DNA of 34,667 bases, taken from NCBI GenBank assembly GCA_020052975.1, contig JAGVOC010000135.1, positions 1-34,667 of the forward strand, given 5' to 3'. The notes below the pieces were generated by a model that searched no databases, was not told where the DNA came from, and saw nothing but the letters and a program-made list of their open reading frames with translations. The position numbers were made by a program, and so were the translations under genes. This document shows, piece by piece, positions 1-7,682 of the stretch. The stretch is from Desulfobacterales bacterium (lineage in GTDB: Bacteria; Desulfobacterota; Desulfobacteria; Desulfobacterales; RPRI01). Numbering within the stretch: the first letter of the stretch is position 1; the number at the start of each line of letters is the position of its first letter.

Positions 1-443
1 CTCACGCCCACAACGGAAGATATGTTAATGATCCGGCCGTATCTTTGCTTCATCATGGGTCTTGTAACGATTTTGGTACAGATGAATGTGCCTTTCAGGT
101 TGATATCAAGAACATCATCCCAGTCTTTTTCCTTCATGCGGACCAGCAAACCGTCTCTTGTAATGCCGGCATTATTTACAAGAACATCGATCCGCCCTGT
201 CTCTTCCAGTATTTTATCAAAGAAACTTTTCACCTCTTTTTCCGACCCGACATTGACCTGCATCCCTTTGGCAAAACCGCCTGCCCGGGCAACCAGTTCT
301 TCGGTTTCTGAAGAAGCTGCGGAAGCCGATGAATAATTGAAGTAAACACGGGCATCTGGCCCCGCAAAGGCAAGGCAAATCGCTCTTCCGATACCCCTTG
401 TTCCTCCGGTTACGACCACCGTTCGTTTCATCAGATCCGCCAT
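1..443 (-). CDS. SDR-family 3-oxoacyl-ACP/CoA reductase (FabG-type), 3' part cut off by window edge
   Basis: NAD(P)H-dependent reductase of the short-chain dehydrogenase family; only the first 147 codons are in the window. Visible motifs are the N-terminal Rossmann glycine motif TGGTRGIGRA (residues about 12-21), the NNAGITRDG motif after the fourth strand, and NISSVVG, which carries the catalytic-region serine; the YxxxK motif lies off the edge. The reading frame starts at ATG 443, one base overlapping the TAA of the upstream acyl-CoA dehydrogenase (TAATG), with GAGAGGCGG just upstream; an ATG at 431 is an alternative. The coupling suggests the two enzymes work on the same acyl chain, as a 3-oxoacyl-ACP or acetoacetyl-CoA reductase. 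Whether the carrier is ACP or CoA cannot be told from this fragment. Confidence 0.88.
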   Translation of the reverse strand, partial: MADLMKRTVVVTGGTRGIGRAICLAFAGPDARVYFNYSSASAASSETEELVARAGGFAKGMQVNVGSEKEVKSFFDKILEETGRIDVLVNNAGITRDGLLVRMKEKDWDDVLDINLKGTFICTKIVTRPMMKQRYGRIINISSVVGV

Positions 444-2110
444 TACCGCCTCTCAAATAAAATATCGGCAACCCTGTCCATATCGTTTAAAACATTCATG
501 TAACTCATCATAAGCGTATCATGTGAAATGTTTTGCATGAAGTCGGAGATTTTTTTCTTTTCAAAAATCCCGGAACCAAGCAGAATTTTGTTGACGTTAT
601 TTATTACAAGCTGCGCCGTTTCATTTGCAAAAATTCTTGACATGATCCTTATCTTTTCAGTTTCCTGCCCGCCATTTTTCATGAGCATGGAGCATTTTCT
701 GGCAAAGCTCGCGCCGACCTCGACATGAGTCATCATATCGGCAAGAAGAAACATTATATACTGCTGCCTGGTGAGCTTGTTTTCATGAACAAGTGTTATG
801 GTATCATTAAGCGCTTTTGCCGCAAGACCATAATACCTGCATCCTGCATCTTTTAAAGAAGAATCCAGTTTTTCCATCTCTTTGTAAACGGAAAGGTAAA
901 ATTCGCCCTTTGTTTTCCGGGTTTTTTTCCAGCGGAAAGTGCTTATGATATTCTGTTGAATTTCACTGGTGCCTTCATATATGGTTGTAATTCTTACATC
1001 CCGTCTGATCTTTTCGACTTCATATTCGGCAATGTATCCATATCCGCCAAGGCCCTGGATCGCATGATCGGCTGCCTGATTCGCGGCTTCACTCGCAAAG
1101 AGCTTTGCTATTGATCCTTCCACCTGGAGATCTTCTTCTCCCGAATCAAGCCTTTCTGCAATCTCGTCGATATATGCCGCGGCAGCTTCAAGTCTTACTG
1201 CATCTGAAACAACAAGTTTATGCGTATAACCCTGTTTTTCGGAAAGAGGAGATCCGAATTGAATCCTTTGTCCTGCATATGGGATAAGAATGCCGAGGGA
1301 TGCTTCTCCGGCTCCGAGCGCCATTGCAGCAACCATAACTCTTGTATATCCGAAAACCCTGTTGGCCTGTTTTAATCCCTGTCCCGGGACTCCGCCGATC
1401 AGGTTTTCAACAGGCACAAATACATCCGTAAATGAAAGAGGTGAAGTGTTGGATGCGCGTATGCCGTGTTTTTCTTCGCCCCTGCCCCGTATAAAACCTT
1501 TAGCCTCTTTTTCGACAACAAAAAAGGCAGGGCCCTCCGGGGTATCGGCTAAAAGCGTAATAAAATCGGCATATCCTCCGGTAGAGATGAACTGCTTCGC
1601 TCCGTTGACTATATATCCTGTAATTTTTCCTTCATTATTTACTACGGGGTCGGCCTTTGTTTTTATTGCCGCAACATTGCTCCCTGCATCAGGCTCTGTA
1701 ACGGCGTATGCAACAAGAGAGGATCCGTTTGCGATTGCGCCAAGCCATTTCTTTTTTTGCTCTTCCGTGCCCCCTACAATCAGCGGATCTGCGCCAAGCT
1801 GGATAGCAAAAAAGGCCGTGGTTATACCGAGACAAATCTTTGACATTTCGCGTGTCAAAACACAGATATCCCGGGCGCCCCCTCCCATCCCGCCATAAAC
1901 TTCCGGAATTCCGAGAAGCTGCAGTCCTATTTCGGGGCTGAGCATATGCCTGATGGTTTCTTCTGGAAAAAATTCATTTTTATCGTATTCAAGAATTTTT
2001 TCCTTTGTCAGAAGCCTTTTTCTGAGCCGTTCAACAGTCTCTAAAACCATCTGCCTTGACTCGGTATCAAGCCCTTTTAGTGTCTGTTCTCCTGCTTTCG
2101 GAAAGGCCAT
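443..2110 (-). CDS. Acyl-CoA dehydrogenase, long form (555 aa) with C-terminal extension
   Basis: FAD enzyme that oxidises an acyl-CoA to the 2-enoyl-CoA. The canonical core occupies about residues 1-395. It has the FAD-binding motif YAVTEPDAGSN (135-145), the C-terminal helical signature GLGGYGYIAEYEVEKIRRD (353-371) and IYEGTSEIQ, whose Glu379 is the expected catalytic base. About 155 further residues follow the core, a mostly helical extension typical of the long bacterial acyl-CoA dehydrogenases. It lies 6 bp downstream of rpmF and overlaps the following SDR gene by one base, so the three are probably one transcript. In many Gram-negative bacteria the slot after rpmF is taken by plsX-fabH, so this partner is unusual. 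Substrate chain length cannot be read from the sequence. Confidence 0.93.
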   Translation of the reverse strand: MAFPKAGEQTLKGLDTESRQMVLETVERLRKRLLTKEKILEYDKNEFFPEETIRHMLSPEIGLQLLGIPEVYGGMGGGARDICVLTREMSKICLGITTAFFAIQLGADPLIVGGTEEQKKKWLGAIANGSSLVAYAVTEPDAGSNVAAIKTKADPVVNNEGKITGYIVNGAKQFISTGGYADFITLLADTPEGPAFFVVEKEAKGFIRGRGEEKHGIRASNTSPLSFTDVFVPVENLIGGVPGQGLKQANRVFGYTRVMVAAMALGAGEASLGILIPYAGQRIQFGSPLSEKQGYTHKLVVSDAVRLEAAAAYIDEIAERLDSGEEDLQVEGSIAKLFASEAANQAADHAIQGLGGYGYIAEYEVEKIRRDVRITTIYEGTSEIQQNIISTFRWKKTRKTKGEFYLSVYKEMEKLDSSLKDAGCRYYGLAAKALNDTITLVHENKLTRQQYIMFLLADMMTHVEVGASFARKCSMLMKNGGQETEKIRIMSRIFANETAQLVINNVNKILLGSGIFEKKKISDFMQNISHDTLMMSYMNVLNDMDRVADILFERR

Positions 2111-2116
2111 AAGACC

Positions 2117-2299
2117 TTATTCCTCTTTGCTTACAACAACCGGCCGCCCTTTATAATAACCACAACTCGGGCAGGCATTATGGGCAAGCTTTGCCTCACC
2201 ACACTGTGAACATTTAGATAAATTCAGAGCATCAACCTTTTGATGAGTCCGCCTTTTATCTCTTTTTGACTTAGATGTTTTATGTTTAGGTACAGCCAT
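2117..2299 (-). CDS. rpmF: 50S ribosomal protein L32
   Basis: Large-subunit ribosomal protein of 60 residues. The N-terminus [17 protein letters not shown] is the family signature. The zinc-ribbon cysteines are present as CSQC and CPSC, so this is the zinc-binding form. I chose ATG 2299 over an in-frame ATG at 2305 because every L32 starts MAVP and because AGGAG sits 7 bases before it. The gene is first in a minus-strand group with the acyl-CoA dehydrogenase and SDR reductase, 6 bp and 1-bp-overlap spaced. A promoter-like pair is found about 75-100 bp upstream. Confidence 0.97.
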   Translation of the reverse strand: MAVPKHKTSKSKRDKRRTHQKVDALNLSKCSQCGEAKLAHNACPSCGYYKGRPVVVSKEE

Positions 2300-2370
2300 T
2301 AGCAATCTCCTAACCTATTGAAATAATATAAATAACCATTAAAACGTTATTATTGCAAAATTTTTGCGTT

Positions 2371-2399
2371 CTAGTAGTTTAAATATGCTGGAATGTCAA
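2371..2399 (-). promoter_or_regulatory. Candidate sigma70 promoter for rpmF operon
   Basis: On the minus strand TTGACA (2399-2394) is followed by a 17-bp spacer and TACTAG (2376-2371), a perfect -35 with a weak -10. Just downstream, at the expected start of transcription, lies the 13-base palindrome GCAAAATTTTTGC (2355-2367), which could be an operator or chance in AT-rich DNA. Confidence 0.4.
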
Positions 2400-2574
2400 G
2401 AAATTTTGAACGTTGCTTTAGGTTTTGTAATCTTGTACTATTATATATTATTTGATATTCGGCCATGTCGAACAAGAGGCAGATAATCACACTGCTTTTA
2501 TCTGACTGATAATACAGAATTATAATTAAATCGAGCTGTGTTTTTTGAATTAACTTCTCTATTCTAAAAACAAC

Positions 2575-2614
2575 TATCGGCATAATTTGTATTATTATAT
2601 TATCTATGCCGATA
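2575..2614. promoter_or_regulatory. Inverted repeat with 10-bp arms upstream of gltX
   Basis: Perfect arms TATCGGCATA (2575-2584) and TATGCCGATA (2605-2614) flank a 20-bp AT-only-like spacer, 93 bp before the gltX start. The spacing and the AT-rich centre fit an operator wrapped around a promoter -10 region. The rest of the 408-bp gap between rpmF and gltX (2300-2707) holds only the rpmF promoter and AT-rich sequence; a 70-codon minus-strand frame there does not look coding. Confidence 0.35.
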
Positions 2615-2707
2615 ATAATGCGATGCTTATGTCTTTTGCTTATTGCTAATACTTATTTTATTTTGAAGCAAGAATTTAAAAAAAATCAAAAACAATTAAG
2701 GTGAAAA

Positions 2708-4114
2708 ATGGACACAATTATAACCCGCTTTCCGCCCAGCCCTACAGGCTTTCTCCATGTAGGCGGCGCCAGAACCGCTCTCTTCAACTGGCTCTACGCG
2801 CGCCATACGAAAGGGCGTTTTATACTTAGAATCGAAGACACCGATATTGAACGCTCAACACAAGCCTCTGTTGAAGCCATATTTGAAGCCTTGGAATGGC
2901 TTGGTATTGACTGGGATGAAGGTCCATATTTTCAATCAAAACGATTTGATATTTATATTGAATACATCCAGAAGCTTATAGATTCAGGGAATGCCTACTA
3001 CTGCACGTGTTCAACCGAAAAGCTCGAAGAAATGAGAAAGATTGCAATGGAAACCGGCAAAAAACCCAAATATGACGGGACATGCAGGGAAAAGGGGCTT
3101 AAAAAAACAGACAATGCCGTTGTCCGAATTAAAGCTCCCCTCACGGGAACAACCGTGGTTCACGATGTAATTAAAAATAACATCGTTTTCCAGAATACCG
3201 AGCTCGATGATTTTATCATAAGAAGAAGTGACGGAACCCCCACGTATAATCTGGCCGTTGTTATTGACGATATTACAATGGGCATCAATACCATCATAAG
3301 AGGCGACGATCACGTCAACAACACGCCAAAGCAGATAATGATATATAACGCTCTTGACGCTTCCCTTCCGGCCTTCGGACACGTTCCGATGGTGCTGGGA
3401 AGCGACCGCACCCGTTTGAGCAAGCGGCACGGAGCGATGTCCGTAACCGAATACAGAGACATGGGATATCTGCCTGATGCCTTTATAAACTATATTGTAA
3501 GGCTGGGATGGTCTTATGGAGATCAGGAGTTTTTCAAAAGAGAAGAGCTTATAGAAAAATTCTCCCTTGAAAACATAGGCAGATCCGCGGGAATTTTCGA
3601 CATCGATAAACTTCTTGCCTTGAATGCCGACCACATAAAGATGACCCTGCCTTCAAAGATTACAAAGCATCTCGCTCCGTTTTTAAACAAGCTTGGCATT
3701 GAAACTGAAGATGGGCCGTTTATCGAAGGAGTGATAAAAACATTAAATGCCCGCAGCAAGACTTTAAAGGAGATGGCCGAAAGCGCCGTATTCTACTTTA
3801 AAGATACGGTCTCATATGACAAGGATGCAGCTTCCAAAATTTTTACATCCGATTCCCTTAAGATTCTCAAAATGCTGATCGAATCTTTTGAATCCCTTGA
3901 AAATTTCGATGAAAAAAGCCTCGAAAATATCTTTTTAAAGGCAATGGAGCAGACAGGACTAAAGCTTGGCAAAATTGCACAGCCGGTTCGCGTGGCCTTA
4001 ACCGGAAAAACAGTAAGCCCAGGAATCTTTGAAATATTAAATGTGCTTGGAAAAGAAAAATCACTTGACAGGTTAAGGCGGGCCGTTTCCTTCATTGAGG
4101 GTAAAGAGAATTGA
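2708..4114 (+). CDS. gltX: Glutamyl-tRNA synthetase
   Basis: Class I aminoacyl-tRNA synthetase that charges tRNA-Glu; the non-discriminating type also charges tRNA-Gln for later amidation. At 468 residues it has the usual bacterial length. The HIGH-type motif is present as FPPSPTGFLHVGG (residues 8-20) and the KMSKS-type loop as LSKRHG (237-242). The anticodon-binding helical domain fills the C-terminal third. A Shine-Dalgarno AAGGTG precedes ATG 2708 by 5 bases. A tRNA-Gln(CTG) gene follows 78 bp downstream, which makes a role in tRNA-Gln charging worth considering, but specificity cannot be deduced here. Confidence 0.96.
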   Translation: MDTIITRFPPSPTGFLHVGGARTALFNWLYARHTKGRFILRIEDTDIERSTQASVEAIFEALEWLGIDWDEGPYFQSKRFDIYIEYIQKLIDSGNAYYCTCSTEKLEEMRKIAMETGKKPKYDGTCREKGLKKTDNAVVRIKAPLTGTTVVHDVIKNNIVFQNTELDDFIIRRSDGTPTYNLAVVIDDITMGINTIIRGDDHVNNTPKQIMIYNALDASLPAFGHVPMVLGSDRTRLSKRHGAMSVTEYRDMGYLPDAFINYIVRLGWSYGDQEFFKREELIEKFSLENIGRSAGIFDIDKLLALNADHIKMTLPSKITKHLAPFLNKLGIETEDGPFIEGVIKTLNARSKTLKEMAESAVFYFKDTVSYDKDAASKIFTSDSLKILKMLIESFESLENFDEKSLENIFLKAMEQTGLKLGKIAQPVRVALTGKTVSPGIFEILNVLGKEKSLDRLRRAVSFIEGKEN

Positions 4115-4142
4115 TTTTGCTTGCATTATTGCCAAAAATATC

Positions 4143-4171
4143 TTGACTATCATTTTTCCATTAAATAATAT
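4143..4171 (+). promoter_or_regulatory. Sigma70 promoter of tRNA-Gln
   Basis: TTGACT (4143-4148), a 17-bp spacer and TAATAT (4166-4171) place transcription start about 15 bases before the tRNA 5' end at 4193. The position and quality make this one of the better promoters in the window, and imply the tRNA is expressed independently of gltX. Confidence 0.65.
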
Positions 4172-4192
4172 TGATAAACTTATGTAATTCAA

Positions 4193-4266
4193 TGGGGGAT
4201 CGTCTAGCGGCAGGACAACGGGTTCTGGCCCCGTTAACCGAGGTTCGAATCCTCGTCCCTCAGCCA
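4193..4266 (+). tRNA. tRNA-Gln (anticodon CTG), CCA encoded
   Basis: The sequence folds as a complete cloverleaf. The acceptor pairs TGGGGGA with TCCCTCA (one G-T pair), the D stem GTC pairs with GAC, the anticodon stem ACGGG pairs with CCCGT around loop TTCTGGC, and the T stem CGAGG pairs with CCTCG around TTCGAAT. The anticodon CTG is at 4225-4227 and reads CAG (Gln). The discriminator is G4263 and CCA is encoded at 4264-4266. The gene has its own promoter and is followed by a strong terminator. Confidence 0.97.
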
Positions 4267-4306
4267 CTTTGAATATACAGGCAGTCTGCCGGATCCTGTT
4301 CCATGC

Positions 4307-4339
4307 GCCCCGCGAATTAGCGCGGGGCATTTTTGTTTT
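4307..4339 (+). terminator. Rho-independent terminator after tRNA-Gln
   Basis: GCCCCGCG (4307-4314), a 6-base loop and CGCGGGGC (4321-4328) make a perfect 8-bp GC stem, followed by ATTTTTGTTTT. The T-run is only on the plus-strand side, so it ends the tRNA (and any gltX) transcript rather than comM, which converges from the right. Confidence 0.85.
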
Positions 4340-4355
4340 AAGATAATAACACAGG

Positions 4356-5894
4356 TTAACTATTAAACGCTTTCCTCCTGTCCAGGGTACGATACTGTAT
4401 CGCCTCGGCGATATGCTGTGATAAGATTTTTTCTTTACTATCCAGGTCCGCGATGGTTCTGGCAATTTTTAAAATGCGGTTAAATGCCCTTGCCGAAAGA
4501 CCCAGCTTGTCTATGGCAGACTCCAGGATGTTGCTCGAAGCTTCGTCAACCTCGCAGTGCTTTTTGATATGCCTGCTGCTCATCTGTGCATTACAGTATA
4601 TTTTCATCTGCCTGAACCGCTCTGACTGGATCGCTCTGGCTTCGGCTACACGCTTAAGGATCTCCTCTGAAGATTCAGCCTTTACTTCCCCCACCAAATC
4701 CCTGTAAGGAACCGCCGGCACTTCAACGTGGATATCTATGCGGTCCAATAGTGGTCCCGAGATTTTTGCCCTGTACCTGTGAATCTGCTGGAATGTGCAC
4801 CTGCACTCATGCTTGGGATCTGATAAGTAGCCGCACGGGCAGGGATTCATCGCTGCCACAAGCATAAAACTTGAAGGATATGTGATAGCCGAAGAAGCTC
4901 TTGAAATCGTCACTTTTAAATCTTCAAGAGGCTGCCGGAGAACCTCAAGTACATGCTTCTTGAATTCGGAAAGCTCATCTAAAAAAAGGACTCCGTTATG
5001 TGCAAGGCTGACTTCACCCGGCCTTGGAATATGTCCGCCACCTATCAAACCTGCATCTGAAATCGTATGGTGAGGTGACCTGAAAGGCCTCTTTGTAATC
5101 AACGCCTCCCCTTTGGGAAGCATCCCAATAACACTGTAAATTTTTGTTGTCTCGAGCGCTTCTTCAAATGTTATTGGAGGCAATATAGATGGAATGCGTT
5201 TCGCAAGCATGGTTTTGCCTGAGCCGGGAGGACCTATCATAATAAGATTATGACCTCCGGCCGCTGCAATTTCAAGCGCCCTTTTCGCATGCTCCTGTCC
5301 CTTCACTTCAGAAAAATCGACTTCAAACTGGCAGTTTTTCCCAAACAACGAAGTTATGTTGGTTTTAGCAGTTTCAATTTGTATGAAACCCCGAAAAAAA
5401 TCTACCGCTTGAGATAAAGTTTCAACCGGGAGTACCGAAATCCCGTTAATAACCGAAGCTTCGTTCCCATTTTCGAGAGGGACTATTATACCTTCATAAC
5501 CAGCTTCCTTGGCGGCTATTGCCATAGGAAGTGATCCGTTTACAGGCTTTATGCGGCCATCTAATGAAAGCTCACCAAGCACAAGATACCTTGCGAGCAT
5601 TTTCTGTTTAATAATATCGGTTGCGGAAAGTATCCCAAGTGCAATAGGCAAATCAAAACCGGTTCCCTCTTTTTTTATGTTTGCTGGAGCAAGATTAACG
5701 GTTATTCGGTCATCAGGAAAGGAATACCCTGAATTTGTTATTGCAGATTTAACGCGTTCCCTGCTTTCTTTAACTGCTGTCTCAGGAAGACCCACCGTTG
5801 TAAAAGAAGGAAGCCCTGAAGCAATATCGACCTCTACCTCAACGAGGTAAGCATCTATGCCAATAACCGCGCTACTCAAAACCTTTGCCAGCAT
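4356..5894 (-). CDS. comM: ComM/YifB-family AAA+ ATPase (Mg-chelatase-like)
   Basis: ComM-type hexameric helicase that promotes branch migration during integration of transforming DNA. The 512-residue product has the N-terminal Lon-protease-like domain (about 1-185), then the Mg-chelatase ChlI-type AAA+ module with Walker A GPPGSGKT (221-228), Walker B VLFLDE (302-307) and the MNPCPCGY segment with neighbouring cysteines, and the C-terminal Mg_chelatase_C helical domain. The frame is open for 16 more codons upstream, but ATG 5894 has a near-perfect GGAGG 5 bases ahead and gives the family N-terminus MLAKVLSSAVIGIDA. It is a single gene, divergent from lpxC. With the pil operon at 22-28 kb it suggests, by inference only, possible natural transformation. 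Confidence 0.95.
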   Translation of the reverse strand: MLAKVLSSAVIGIDAYLVEVEVDIASGLPSFTTVGLPETAVKESRERVKSAITNSGYSFPDDRITVNLAPANIKKEGTGFDLPIALGILSATDIIKQKMLARYLVLGELSLDGRIKPVNGSLPMAIAAKEAGYEGIIVPLENGNEASVINGISVLPVETLSQAVDFFRGFIQIETAKTNITSLFGKNCQFEVDFSEVKGQEHAKRALEIAAAGGHNLIMIGPPGSGKTMLAKRIPSILPPITFEEALETTKIYSVIGMLPKGEALITKRPFRSPHHTISDAGLIGGGHIPRPGEVSLAHNGVLFLDELSEFKKHVLEVLRQPLEDLKVTISRASSAITYPSSFMLVAAMNPCPCGYLSDPKHECRCTFQQIHRYRAKISGPLLDRIDIHVEVPAVPYRDLVGEVKAESSEEILKRVAEARAIQSERFRQMKIYCNAQMSSRHIKKHCEVDEASSNILESAIDKLGLSARAFNRILKIARTIADLDSKEKILSQHIAEAIQYRTLDRRKAFNS

Positions 5895-5939
5895 AATTCC
5901 TCCGTATATATAGCAGCAAAAATGATGTGTCCTTAATTC

Positions 5940-5968
5940 CATATACAGAAGAATATTGTTAAGGTCAA
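5940..5968 (-). promoter_or_regulatory. Candidate promoter for comM
   Basis: Minus strand: TTGACC (5968-5963), 17-bp spacer, TATATG (5945-5940). The predicted start lies about 40 bases upstream of the comM start codon. Confidence 0.45.
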
Positions 5969-5975
5969 GAATTTG

Positions 5976-6005
5976 TTGACAATACCGCTTTATCTAAGAT
6001 ATTGT
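5976..6005 (+). promoter_or_regulatory. Candidate promoter for lpxC
   Basis: Plus strand: TTGACA (5976-5981), 18-bp spacer, TATTGT (6000-6005). It lies back-to-back with the comM promoter, with only 7 bp between the two -35 boxes. It leaves an untranslated leader of about 110 bases before the chosen lpxC start. Confidence 0.35.
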
Positions 6006-6121
6006 TGCGATTATAATTTATATGGTATATATTTTATTTTGTTTTGGGTCAGATGCTGCAACGATTGTTTGCATCCGGTTTTCATAGATATATAAAAAGA
6101 ATTCGGAATTACAGTGTTATA

Positions 6122-6985
6122 ATGGGTTTGCATATAAAACAGAGAACTCTTGCAAAAACTGTTAGTTGTTCAGGGGTAGGTGTTCACTCCGGCAAGAATG
6201 TTAATCTGACTTTAAAACCTGCGCCGATTAATTACGGAATAAAGTTTACAAGGACCGACCTTCCTGACAGTCCGAGCATACCTGCTTGTTTCAGTATGGT
6301 TGTCGATACGAGTCTTGCAACAGTAATAGGGCATGATGGATTCATAGTGTCAACTATCGAACACCTGATGGCCACTTTCGCAGGACTTTCAATTGACAAC
6401 GTCTCGGTTGAGCTTGATTCATATGAAATGCCTATAATGGATGGAAGCGCTGAACCTTTTACCCGCCTGTTAAAGGAAGCAGGAATAGAAGAGCTGGACG
6501 CTCACAGATACTATTTTGTAGTAAAAGAACCCATTGAATTAAAGCAAGATGGAAAATCCGTTGGGGTATACCCATCACCAGATCTAAAGATAACCTGTAC
6601 CATTGAATATGATCATCCTCTGATTAATAAACAGACTTTTTCTGCCAAAATTACTGAACGGGTATTCGAAAAAGAAATATGCAGCGCAAGAACTTTCGGT
6701 TTTTTGAACGAAATCGAATATCTAAGGCGGTATGGTTTCGCAAAAGGTGGTTCTCTTGATAATGTTGTTGTTATTGACAATAGCTCAATATTAAATCAAG
6801 ATGGCCTCCGTTTTCCGGACGAGTTTGTAAGACATAAAATCTTGGATTGCATAGGGGACTTTTCTCTCCTTGGCTTGCCTATACTTGGGCATATTGTACT
6901 AAACAAAACCGGGCATGCCTTCAATCATGCTTTTATAGACAAATTTTTCTCTAATAAAGAGTCATGGGAGACTCGTACCGTTTAA
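6122..6985 (+). CDS. lpxC: UDP-3-O-acyl-N-acetylglucosamine deacetylase
   Basis: Zinc amidase that catalyses the committed step of lipid A synthesis in the cytosol, so the organism has a lipopolysaccharide outer membrane. With the start at ATG 6122 the product is 287 residues. The zinc ligands fall at His81 (TIEHLMA), His238 (FVRHK) and Asp242 (ILD), and the active-site His at 265 (GHAFNH), almost exactly the numbering of the E. coli enzyme. That agreement is the reason for preferring this start over upstream in-frame ATGs at 6044 and 6053, although no strong ribosome site is seen. HSGKNVNL and MPIMDGSAEPF are further family motifs. It is divergent from comM; the next gene begins 87 bp downstream. 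Confidence 0.96.
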   Translation: MGLHIKQRTLAKTVSCSGVGVHSGKNVNLTLKPAPINYGIKFTRTDLPDSPSIPACFSMVVDTSLATVIGHDGFIVSTIEHLMATFAGLSIDNVSVELDSYEMPIMDGSAEPFTRLLKEAGIEELDAHRYYFVVKEPIELKQDGKSVGVYPSPDLKITCTIEYDHPLINKQTFSAKITERVFEKEICSARTFGFLNEIEYLRRYGFAKGGSLDNVVVIDNSSILNQDGLRFPDEFVRHKILDCIGDFSLLGLPILGHIVLNKTGHAFNHAFIDKFFSNKESWETRTV

Positions 6986-7072
6986 TGATATTATTTGATC
7001 GGCATAAAACATATGCCCAAACAAATTGCTTAATTTCATTCACTAAAACAACACACTGAAATAATTGTTGAT

Positions 7073-7642
7073 ATGTCAATTTTAAGAAATAATAAGAAAT
7101 GGATAATGTTTCTCTGCATTTATTTTCTAATGGTGGGAACAGCCCTTGCTCAGGAGGCAAAACTTACTAACTTTGCAATCATCAGGCATAATGATGATCT
7201 TCTCTTTAAAATGAATCTTGAAGGTGCATTCAGAGAAGAAATGAACAAGGCAATAATGACAGGGGTTTCGGCTACTTTTTCATTTTATGTCAAATTGTAC
7301 AACATTAAAGATTTGTGGTTTAATAGCAAAATTGCAGATATTTATTTAACCACTGCAGTAAAATACGATGCTCTCAAGAAGACGTTTACCGTATCAAGAT
7401 CCTGGAAAAATGTTGAACCTGTTGTAACTGAATCTTTAAAAGAAGCCCAGGAACTTATGACCCAGATTGACGGCTTGAAAATTATTCAGGTAAACAAGCT
7501 GGAAAAAAATGGAAAATATCAGATCCAGGCCAAGGCAGAAGTCAGCAAGTTAACCCTACCTTTTTATCTGCACTATATCTTTCCGATTGGTTACTTTTGG
7601 GACCTTGAAACCGACTGGTATATAATAGATTTTGTCTATTAA
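7073..7642 (+). CDS. DUF4390 family exported protein
   Basis: The 189-residue product begins with a classical signal peptide: basic start (residues 5-9), hydrophobic stretch to about residue 24, and ALA before QEAKL. The body matches the DUF4390 pattern as I know it: an early Glu-rich strand, a segment reading EEMNKAIMTGVSATFSFYV, and a C-terminal WDLETDWY. The biochemical function is unknown to me. In proteobacteria this family is commonly encoded immediately before NtrY-type sensor kinases, as here (40-bp gap), which suggests a periplasmic partner or accessory of the kinase; that is inference. No strong ribosome site precedes the start. Confidence 0.8.
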   Translation: MSILRNNKKWIMFLCIYFLMVGTALAQEAKLTNFAIIRHNDDLLFKMNLEGAFREEMNKAIMTGVSATFSFYVKLYNIKDLWFNSKIADIYLTTAVKYDALKKTFTVSRSWKNVEPVVTESLKEAQELMTQIDGLKIIQVNKLEKNGKYQIQAKAEVSKLTLPFYLHYIFPIGYFWDLETDWYIIDFVY

Positions 7643-7682
7643 ATCCTGTTATCGCATGATTTGATTTAACCCCAAAACTACT

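Noticed and set aside
1290..1898. 202-codon plus-strand frame opposite the acyl-CoA dehydrogenase
   Set aside because: A shadow of the strongly coding minus strand; Pro/Ser-rich with no motif.
2371..2583. 70-codon minus-strand frame between rpmF and gltX
   Set aside because: AT-rich, no ribosome site, no family features, and it overlaps the likely rpmF promoter.
3011..3634. 207-codon minus-strand frame opposite gltX
   Set aside because: Shadow frame; gltX on the plus strand has all family motifs and a ribosome site.
7001..7017. GGCATA-aaaca-TATGCC hairpin after lpxC as terminator
   Set aside because: Only six pairs and no T-run; too weak to call.
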